NCBI GenBank assembly: GCA_022823085.1
Contig: JAJDXV010000143.1
Span: 1 to 38,566, forward strand
Length of the DNA: 38,566 nt
From: Candidatus Poribacteria bacterium
GTDB lineage: Bacteria > Poribacteria > WGA-4E > WGA-3G
Direction: 5' to 3'
The notes under the pieces: generated by a model
Seen by the model: only the letters and a program-made list of their open reading frames with translations
What the model was told of the DNA's origin: nothing
The model's database searches: none
Position numbers and translations under genes: made by a program
Part shown: piece by piece, positions 32,823 to 38,566 of the stretch
How positions within the stretch are numbered: the stretch's first letter is position 1
How the letters are laid out: each line of letters starts with the position of its first letter

Positions 32823-33716
32823 GTGAAAAGTTACAAAGAGTTACCCAACGATGCGGGTTCTAATATTATTGGACAAGTCACGGCACAAGCAGACCGAATC
32901 CAAAAACGACTCGCTTCCGTCAAATATACAGTGGCAATTATGAGTGGCAAAGGCGGTGTCGGAAAGAGTTCGCTCACAGCGAATCTCGCTACCGCCCTTA
33001 CGCTGAACGGGAACGCCGTCGGTGTCGTTGACGCAGACATCAATGGACCAACACTTGCAAAAATGATGGGGGTTCGGAACGCCACGCTGGAATACACACC
33101 TGCAGGGGTCAAACCGGCGATGACCGCCCTCGGCACCAAGCTTATCTCTATGGATTTACTCTTGGCTGAAGACGACGCACCTGTGCTTTGGAATGCGTAT
33201 TCTCAGAAGGATGCATTCACATGGCGTACCACAATGGAAGTAGGCGCCCTCCGAGAGTTCATCGCCGATACCGAATGGGGCAACTTGGATTATCTTTTAT
33301 TAGACCTGCCACCCGGAACCGATCGACTTCCAAATGTAACCGAACTTATTCCGAATCTCAGCGGTATCGTCGTTGTAACCATTCCTTCTGAAGTCTCACA
33401 ATTAATCGTCAAAAAATCAGTGACCATGGCAAGAGACATCTTGGGGGTTCCCATTATCGGCGTTGTCGAAAATATGGCGTTCTATGTCTGTCAACACTGT
33501 GGCGAAAAGGAACCACTCTTTTCCGCAGACGAAACGCTTGATAAGACACTCCAGCAGTTGATGCTCGGCAGTATCCCTTTTGACCCACAACTCTCGCGCG
33601 CGAATGACAACGGAACCCTCTATCTTGGCGAGCACCCAGACGCTCCCGCGAGCAAGGCACTCAGGCAAGTCGCTGAAAAGATTCAAGGCTTTTTTAAACG
33701 TAGCATAACCTCTTAG
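32823..33716 (+). CDS. Mrp/NBP35 family Fe-S cluster carrier ATPase
   Basis: 297 aa. The deviant Walker A, MSGKGGVGKSSLTANLA (about 40-56), is followed by VDADINGPTLAKMMG, the Walker B-like LDYLLLDLPPGT (about 156) and a C-terminal CxxC (YVCQHCG, about 221-227) that bridges a transferred [4Fe-4S] cluster at the dimer interface. It delivers clusters to apo-proteins; Rieske and other Fe-S proteins are candidate clients. No N-terminal DUF59/MIP18 domain is present. The start is GTG after TTTAAAAA with a leader element upstream and no clear Shine-Dalgarno. Confidence 0.93.
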   Translation: MKSYKELPNDAGSNIIGQVTAQADRIQKRLASVKYTVAIMSGKGGVGKSSLTANLATALTLNGNAVGVVDADINGPTLAKMMGVRNATLEYTPAGVKPAMTALGTKLISMDLLLAEDDAPVLWNAYSQKDAFTWRTTMEVGALREFIADTEWGNLDYLLLDLPPGTDRLPNVTELIPNLSGIVVVTIPSEVSQLIVKKSVTMARDILGVPIIGVVENMAFYVCQHCGEKEPLFSADETLDKTLQQLMLGSIPFDPQLSRANDNGTLYLGEHPDAPASKALRQVAEKIQGFFKRSITS

Positions 33717-33748
33717 GTTGTGCCTTTTTCGTAGTATCTTAGTTGTAA

Positions 33749-33971
33749 CACGCGTAGTCCGTAATGAAATGGAGGACGGATCTACGGCAAGATGCTTTAG
33801 GTTCCGAACCGACCCAAGCGAACCGCAAGGAAGATTAGAAGTTCTTAGTTTCCGCCTTTTCTTAAGGCATAAAGTGTAAGATACATAGTCCGTAATGAAA
33901 TGGAGGACGGATCTACGGCAAGATGCTTTAGGTTCCGAACCGACCTAACCGAACCGCAAGGAAAATTAAAA
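33749..33971 (+). repeat. Structured leader element, long type, tandem doublet (copies 5 and 6)
   Basis: Copy 5 is about 33749-33836 and copy 6 about 33880-33971, separated by unrelated sequence. In copy 5, CGTAG (33753-33757) pairs with CTACG (33782-33786), GTCC (33757-33760) with GGAC (33774-33777), and the loop is GTAATGAAATGGA. A second hairpin, GGTT/AACC, follows. Both copies end in CGAACCGCAAGGA; copy 6 supplies the Shine-Dalgarno for ATG 33974. Confidence 0.7.
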
Positions 33972-33973
33972 TT

Positions 33974-34504
33974 ATGAAGTTCTTGTGTACAGACTGCGAC
34001 ACAGCGATGAAATTTAAAGACGTGACCCGTCCCGAACAAGGCTCCGTAACAGCACTTTTTGAATGTCCTGACTGCTTTACAGAAATTGCCATGTACCTCA
34101 ATCCATCGGAGACCCAGATGCTGAAGTCCTTGGACCTTAAACTCGGTGGCACTAACGAAGCAGCACAACCGATGCAGCTGGTACGCTCGCAATTAGAGAC
34201 GGCAAAGGGCGAATCAATGCCTAACATGTTTTCGTCAGAAACCAGTTCAGGCGAGACGGCTGAAGGCGGCAAATGTCCCTTCACCGGCGTTATCTCGGAC
34301 GCCTTTCAGGAAGATTCAACGCCTACCGAACCGACCGGTCCCGTCTGGACAGCAGAGGCACTCGAACGCTTAGAGCGGATCCCAGCTTTTGTGCGTCCGA
34401 TGGCAAAGATGGGGATTGAGAGTTTCGCTAAAGACAACGGACACGATGAAATCACTGCTGAAGTGATGGATGCCGCCCGTGGCAATTTCCCTGCCCAGTT
34501 CTGA
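33974..34504 (+). CDS. Zinc-ribbon / PCP_red domain protein
   Basis: 176 aa. The N-terminus has two CxxC pairs (FLCTDCD, about 4-7, and ECPDCF, about 34-37) that could form a zinc ribbon or bind iron. After a variable middle containing CPFTG, the last 55 residues (VWTAEALERLERIPAFVRPM ... GHDEITAEVMDAARGNF) are a clear PCP_red-like domain, as in the UspA fusion at 27270. It follows the Fe-S carrier ATPase, which would fit a metal-cofactor role, but function is unknown. AAGGA precedes ATG by about ten bases. Confidence 0.85.
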   Translation: MKFLCTDCDTAMKFKDVTRPEQGSVTALFECPDCFTEIAMYLNPSETQMLKSLDLKLGGTNEAAQPMQLVRSQLETAKGESMPNMFSSETSSGETAEGGKCPFTGVISDAFQEDSTPTEPTGPVWTAEALERLERIPAFVRPMAKMGIESFAKDNGHDEITAEVMDAARGNFPAQF

Positions 34505-34764
34505 TGTTGTGTCACGTGAAAACTAACAGGCTCTGTTGCCTGAAGATGTTGGGTTTCACTGCGTTCAACTCAACCTGAGGTCATAGGTGTTCGACCCGCC
34601 ATATACCGGAACTGAAAACTAAATCGCCCTGTTCCTACATATTTTTCAAAAAAACGAACAAAAATTTATGAAACCCAACACACACTCCTATCGTTTTATG
34701 TTTCTGCAGCAGCATTGGCAGCCAATGCTAATAATATTCCAGAAATAGTATTAAGGAAAACACT
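34505..34764. other. Intergenic region with palindromic remnant
   Basis: GTTGGGTT and AACTCAAC (about 34548-34574) form a wobble-paired hairpin of the GTTGGGTTTC-type dispersed repeat, and part of it recurs inverted or partial near 34670. The region otherwise is AT-rich leader ending in AAGGAAAACACT before ATG 34765, identical to the leader at 27257-27269. Confidence 0.45.
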
Positions 34765-35526
34765 ATGAAAAATACAAAAATAAAAATTAACAACATCACC
34801 TTTTTAATCGGCAGCCTCCTCATTGTACTCAGCAGCATAGCTGGCTGCACCGATGTCCCCTACTCAGGCCCCATAATAACCTCCGGCGACCTGGACCAGT
34901 ACCTCACCACAACAGAACAAGATACCATCTGCCTGGAAGATGGGTTCGATTTTGTCTGTGTAAAACGTTTGTTGGATAAAGGAGAAGTCGAACCGACGGA
35001 TATAGACTATACGCCTACCGTCCATGTCCATTCAACAAATATCGTCTATGTCTTCAATTATCAAGGGCGTACCATCTTAGAAGCAAAACGGCTCATGGAT
35101 ACCAGCCGGATTGTACAAGAATTGGTAGAGTCAGGCAAAGCCGAGTTGCCAGCAAGTGTCAATCCAAGTCCCGCCGCTACGAACTATATCCCCGAAGGCT
35201 GGAGTATCGAGATATACTATCCAAGTGCTTTTCGTGAAGCGAACCGCGGCGATACACCCGAAACCAGTGGACTCGACATCAGAGCCGTGGAAGGTGAGAC
35301 AGTTCCAACCCATAGACAAAACGATCTGAACATCACCGAATTCACACAAATCAGCAAAAACGACGGCAGGCGCGGCGTGCGGTTTTCTATCAAAACGCAA
35401 GCACCAGAAATAACAATTCAGGTCGACGGTGTCGTCCCTGCTAACATCGCAACTTTCCATATCAATGGAGACAGCGTCGAAACCGGCGATACCCAAAACA
35501 TCCTCCGTTTAGTGCCAATACAATAG
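34765..35526 (+). CDS. Lipoprotein of the CxDxPY / C-x8-C family, short form
   Basis: 253 aa with a lipobox (SSIAGC, Cys28). The shared N-terminal module follows: CTDVPYSG, the pair CLEDGFDFVC and VHVHSTNIVYVFNYQGRTIL. The C-terminal domain (GWSIEIYYPSAFREA ... ITEFTQISKNDGRRGVRFSIKTQ ... VDGVVPANIATFHINGDS) is homologous to the end of the next protein. It lacks the low-complexity linker. The family is not recognised. A membrane-anchored extracytoplasmic protein is predicted. The next gene starts ten bases after its stop, so they are probably cotranscribed. Confidence 0.8.
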   Translation: MKNTKIKINNITFLIGSLLIVLSSIAGCTDVPYSGPIITSGDLDQYLTTTEQDTICLEDGFDFVCVKRLLDKGEVEPTDIDYTPTVHVHSTNIVYVFNYQGRTILEAKRLMDTSRIVQELVESGKAELPASVNPSPAATNYIPEGWSIEIYYPSAFREANRGDTPETSGLDIRAVEGETVPTHRQNDLNITEFTQISKNDGRRGVRFSIKTQAPEITIQVDGVVPANIATFHINGDSVETGDTQNILRLVPIQ

Positions 35527-35535
35527 GACTGTTAT

Positions 35536-36678
35536 ATGAATGCCCAGAACCTCCCAAAATTTAAACCGACACCGGTGAAATGCTTCATCGGGGTCCTCAC
35601 GATCCTTTTCGCTATCACCGGCTGCTCCGATATGCCTTATACAGGTTCAGTGCTAACTGCTCCTGAGGTAGACCGCTATTTTGTCTCAATGGATGGAAAT
35701 GCTGTCTGCTTTCAGGACGGTATCGATGCAACTTGTCTAAATCTTATACCAGAAACGCAGAACGGCGGACCTGCCATCCACATCTATCCTGAGAAACAAA
35801 TTTATCTGTTCTATCATGAAGGGAACCCTATTTTGCGTGCAGCGAGGGTAGGCAATAACAACGGCAATAACGGTGGCGGTAGCAATAACGGCAATAACGG
35901 TGGCGGTAGCAATAACGGCAATAACGGTGGCGGTAGCAATAACGGCAATGGTGGGAACAACGGAAACAATGGCAATAATAACGGCAACAACGGTGGCAAC
36001 AACGGAAATAACGGCAATAATAACGGCAACAACGGAAATAACGGCAATGGTGGGAACAACGGAAATAACGGTAATAACGGCAACAATGGCAATAATAACG
36101 GCAACAACGGTGGGAACAACGGAAATAATGGAAATAACGGCAACAACGGTGGAAACAACGGAAATAATGGAAATAACGGCAACAACGGTGGAAACAACGG
36201 AAATAATGGAAATAACGGCAACAACGGTGGAAACAACGGAAATAACGGCAATGGTGGGAACAACGGAAATAATGGAAATAATAACGGCAATGGTGGGAAC
36301 AACGGAAATAACGGCGGTTCGCCCAATGGCAATAATCCAGGTAATACCAATGGTGGGAACAACGGCAATAATCCAGATGATGCCAATGATGGACATGGGT
36401 GGATTATCTGGGTATACTACCCAGAAAGAACAGCTCCCCAAAATCCACCGACACTTAGCGAGAGCGGCGTAACAGTTACAATAAATGGAAAACGGTTAAC
36501 AGACGATGATATAACCGGTTTTGCACAATTCATTGGCCCCAATAACGAGGTAGGCATTCAGTTCTTCTATGAAACTCAATCCGCGGAACTTTTGGATCTA
36601 CAGGTGCAGATGGAAGGAGTCATCGCTGCTGAGGATCCAGTAAAATTCAACATAAACTACCTGTGGAACTCGCAATAA
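35536..36678 (+). CDS. Lipoprotein of the same family with Asn/Gly-rich tract
   Basis: 380 aa with lipobox FAITGC (Cys30), then CSDMPYTG, CFQDGIDATC and IHIYPEKQIYLFYHEGNPIL, the same module as in the genes at 24793 and 34765. About 175 residues consist almost wholly of Asn and Gly (with a few Ser). A C-terminal domain (GWIIWVYYPERTAPQ ... ITGFAQFIGPNNEVGIQFFYETQS ... MEGVIAAEDPVKFNINY) matches that of the preceding protein. The tract looks like an expanded flexible linker. Function unknown. Confidence 0.8.
   Translation: MNAQNLPKFKPTPVKCFIGVLTILFAITGCSDMPYTGSVLTAPEVDRYFVSMDGNAVCFQDGIDATCLNLIPETQNGGPAIHIYPEKQIYLFYHEGNPILRAARVGNNNGNNGGGSNNGNNGGGSNNGNNGGGSNNGNGGNNGNNGNNNGNNGGNNGNNGNNNGNNGNNGNGGNNGNNGNNGNNGNNNGNNGGNNGNNGNNGNNGGNNGNNGNNGNNGGNNGNNGNNGNNGGNNGNNGNGGNNGNNGNNNGNGGNNGNNGGSPNGNNPGNTNGGNNGNNPDDANDGHGWIIWVYYPERTAPQNPPTLSESGVTVTINGKRLTDDDITGFAQFIGPNNEVGIQFFYETQSAELLDLQVQMEGVIAAEDPVKFNINYLWNSQ
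35850..36380 (+). repeat. Asn/Gly-encoding minisatellite
   Basis: Three 27-bp units coding NNGNNGGGS lie at about 35857-35940, and four 36-bp units coding NGNNGNNGNNGG at about 36117-36240, within AAY/GGN codon runs. Alternative frames on both strands stay open throughout because of the composition and are not genes. The tract is probably length-variable by slippage. Confidence 0.8.
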
Positions 36679-36686
36679 TGCTATCG

Positions 36687-37046
36687 TTATTCCTCCAGTT
36701 GATGCACAACAGCAAGTGGCGTTGCGGCGAGTAGACCGGCATCAATCGGAATCACGACACCGGATATCCATTTCGACTCATCACTGGCAAGGAAGACAGT
36801 CGCCCACGCCACATCCCACGCGGTACCCTCTGTCCCAAGCGGTCCGATGCGCCGCCGTCGTTCCCGTTCCGCTTCACTCAAATACGGCGCAGGGAACGAC
36901 GCATAGAGATGTCCGGGCGCGATACAATTCACTCGGATATTGTCGCGTCCGTGATGAACAGCCATTACTTTCGTTGTAGAGATCATGCCACCTTTCGCTG
37001 CAGCAGCTGACACCATCCTTCCATCCCTCCGAAAATAAATATCCAA
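36687..37046 (-). pseudogene. C-terminal remnant of a short-chain dehydrogenase/reductase
   Basis: The 119-residue frame matches only the C-terminal half of classical SDR proteins: AAAAKGGMISTTKVMAVHHG (the YSAAKGG region with the Tyr missing), NIRVNCIAPGHLYASF, and the ending FLASDESKWISGVVIPIDAG. The Rossmann TGxxxGIG and NAG motifs are absent, and the frame begins next to the stop codon of the upstream Gfo/Idh/MocA gene. A truncated, non-catalytic fragment is the simplest reading. An ATG preceded by GGAGG at about 37016 could still allow translation. Confidence 0.7.
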
Positions 37047-37061
37047 TCGCAGCAGTTGTAT

Positions 37062-38234
37062 CTAACCACCAATCCCTAACTTATCGTTAATCTCTTTCTG
37101 ATAGCCTTCGAGTTCGCAGTTTTCGATCTCGGCAATCGTCACAGGACGACCAAACCAGCCGGATTCATAGACTGCCATACAGATCGCTTCAGACCGCATC
37201 CCTTCGACTGCATCCACTTCAGGTTTACCGCCGCTTCGGATCGCATCAGCAAAGTACTTCAACTCAATCGCAACGGTGTCTTCAATACCACCTGGGAAAT
37301 AGTATTCCCGTTCCGAATCGCTCAGGCTATCCGTAAATTCTTTCATCAGGTCTTCATTGGAAATCGGTTCGCCGCCGCGCGGGACTAAACCCCTACCCCA
37401 ATCAAGTGCACCCTCACTGCCGTAGACGGTATGTTGACCGAAACCGTGTGCCGGTGCCGAGCCTACCCAGGTCCACTGCGCCGTAACGCCTTGTTCAAAT
37501 TTGATAGTGGCAATCATCGCATCTTCAACATCAACCGAATAGCCACCTTCACGCTCACCCGGGTTGTCGTAACGGTAAGGTTCATAAGCCTTGTTGATCG
37601 CGTAGACCTCCTCGGCTTCAAGACCGAGGATATAGCGCATCAGATCCGTGAAATGCACACCACCATCTAATGCCCAGCCGCCGCCAGCATCCATCTTAAA
37701 GTTACGCCAGCCCCATTTACCCAAGTTTTCACCGACTTCAATCCAGAAAAACATACGCGGTTCACCGATACGTCCTTGCGCAATTGCCCAACTCCGTGTA
37801 CGTTGGATACGTGCCAGACGATAGTTTTCAGCGACAGAGATAATCTTACCGTTCCGTTCCGCCGCTTCCATCATCAATTGACAGGCACGCATGGTGATAC
37901 CGAACGGCTTCTCAATAATAACATGCTTACCCGCATCCAGCGCAGGCACCGCAAGCGTGTGGTGGGCACTATGAAGCGCACAGATGTCAACACATACCAA
38001 ATCAGGGTGTTTCGCCAGCATCTCATCAACTTCTGTATACACAGCAGGTTTTGTCCCGCCTTGGAATTCGTATGCCTGATTCGCACGTTCTTCAGCGCGT
38101 TCCAGCGCGATATCGCACGCCGAGACGATCTCAAAATCCCTCAACCCTTTCGACCAGAGTTCTTGATACCCTCTCATGTGCGCGCCGGACATACCACCGC
38201 ATCCTATTAATCCCATTTTAATTCGTTCTGCCAT
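37062..38234 (-). CDS. Gfo/Idh/MocA family oxidoreductase
   Basis: 390 aa. The N-terminal Rossmann domain begins MGLIGCGGMSGAHMRGYQ (NAD(P)-binding GxGxxG-type), with EKPFGITMRACQLMM (about 110-124) carrying the catalytic-region Lys of the EKP motif, and the C-terminal domain has the GGWALDGGVHFTDLMRYILG segment (about 185) with the conserved Asp-x3-His. It probably oxidises or reduces a sugar or cyclitol; the substrate is unknown. AAGGAGG stands six bases before ATG 38234 on the minus strand. It is transcribed away from the right end, towards the SDR remnant. Confidence 0.92.
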   Translation of the reverse strand: MAERIKMGLIGCGGMSGAHMRGYQELWSKGLRDFEIVSACDIALERAEERANQAYEFQGGTKPAVYTEVDEMLAKHPDLVCVDICALHSAHHTLAVPALDAGKHVIIEKPFGITMRACQLMMEAAERNGKIISVAENYRLARIQRTRSWAIAQGRIGEPRMFFWIEVGENLGKWGWRNFKMDAGGGWALDGGVHFTDLMRYILGLEAEEVYAINKAYEPYRYDNPGEREGGYSVDVEDAMIATIKFEQGVTAQWTWVGSAPAHGFGQHTVYGSEGALDWGRGLVPRGGEPISNEDLMKEFTDSLSDSEREYYFPGGIEDTVAIELKYFADAIRSGGKPEVDAVEGMRSEAICMAVYESGWFGRPVTIAEIENCELEGYQKEINDKLGIGG

Positions 38235-38566
38235 TTAAGCCTCCTTATAAGTTCCAAATCACGATTCGCGCATCTAACGCGCCTAACAGGATTTGCAAAA
38301 TTATACGTGATACGGAATCCGATGTCAACATTTTTCTCAATCGCGACCAGAGCCATTCAATGAATACAGAACTCGCGCTCAGGGTTATTCAATTGTCCGT
38401 TTTTTGTGCTGCCCTTTTCATGGGCAAAAAACTTAATATATATCACTTAAAATATAAATACAATTAAAACAATTCACGGAAATTTTCGCAGCATTTCGCT
38501 AGATTTCGCAGCATTTCGCACCGGACCCTGGGAAAAGGACGCGAAACCCAATAATTTTTTAAAATT
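38235..38566. other. Intergenic end region with 20-bp-period direct repeat
   Basis: No gene is seen. It holds the upstream region of the Gfo/Idh/MocA gene. TTTCGCAGCATTTCGC occurs at 38484-38499 and 38504-38519, a direct repeat with 20-bp period. No further copies are visible before the window ends. The rest is AT-rich, with no clear promoter. Confidence 0.5.

Noticed and set aside
35737..36472. Several long open frames in other frames over the Asn/Gly tract
   Set aside because: All frames of the AAY/GGN repeat lack stops. Their products are low-complexity and the plus-strand lipoprotein frame has lipobox and conserved ends.

Overview
The window is a respiratory gene cluster from an uncultured, moderate-GC Gram-negative-type bacterium, followed by a mixed accessory region. 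Taxonomy is inference. Split b6/subunit-IV cytochrome b genes, many c-type cytochromes, CDIHxWM cupredoxin-like proteins, PQQ-like and Gfo/Idh/MocA proteins and abundant intergenic palindromes suggest a sponge- or sediment-type lineage such as Candidatus Poribacteria or a planctomycete/latescibacterial relative. No rRNA, tRNA or CRISPR array was seen.

Region 1 (1-358): the window opens inside a group II intron. A perfect 34-nt domain V (67-100) and a domain VI with a bulged A define its 3' end at about 141. The rest of the intron lies upstream.

Region 2 (359-7466): a b6f-like quinol-oxidising module of Rieske protein, cytochrome b6-like subunit (with the Cys that carries the extra c-type heme in b6f) and subunit-IV-like protein. 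It is followed by a 1036-aa membrane-anchored coiled-coil octaheme cytochrome, a monoheme cytochrome and a cupredoxin-like protein. No cytochrome f or c1 is present, so the multiheme protein probably takes that place.

Region 3 (7611-14765): a divergent CydA-like (bd superfamily) protein without CydB, a membrane diheme cytochrome with a beta-rich insertion, a membrane monoheme cytochrome, a diheme cytochrome fused to an ethylbenzene-dehydrogenase-type heme-b domain, and a second cupredoxin-like protein.

Region 4 (14828-24751): an ABC-2 exporter pair, then a complete aa3-type cytochrome c oxidase locus: coxB, coxA, ctaA, ctaB, two coxC paralogues, coxD (subunit IV family), SCO and three small membrane proteins.

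Region 5 (24793-38566): a lipoprotein with tandem Ig-like repeats; a universal-stress-protein/PCP_red/rubredoxin fusion; a BglII-like type II restriction-modification pair; an unknown protein; a PQQ-like beta-propeller; an Mrp/NBP35 Fe-S carrier ATPase; a zinc-ribbon/PCP_red protein; two lipoproteins sharing an N-terminal module with the first; an SDR remnant; and a Gfo/Idh/MocA oxidoreductase.

The most notable unexplained signal is a family of ten small intergenic elements. Each has a conserved 13-15-nt loop (core AACGAAGTGGA) closed by a stem whose sequence changes but whose pairing is kept. Six long copies occur as three tandem doublets whose second copy carries the Shine-Dalgarno of the next gene. 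Four short copies end 22-24 nt before a start codon. They precede both respiratory genes and the Mrp ATPase, and look like a structured 5'-leader RNA or an exapted repeat family.
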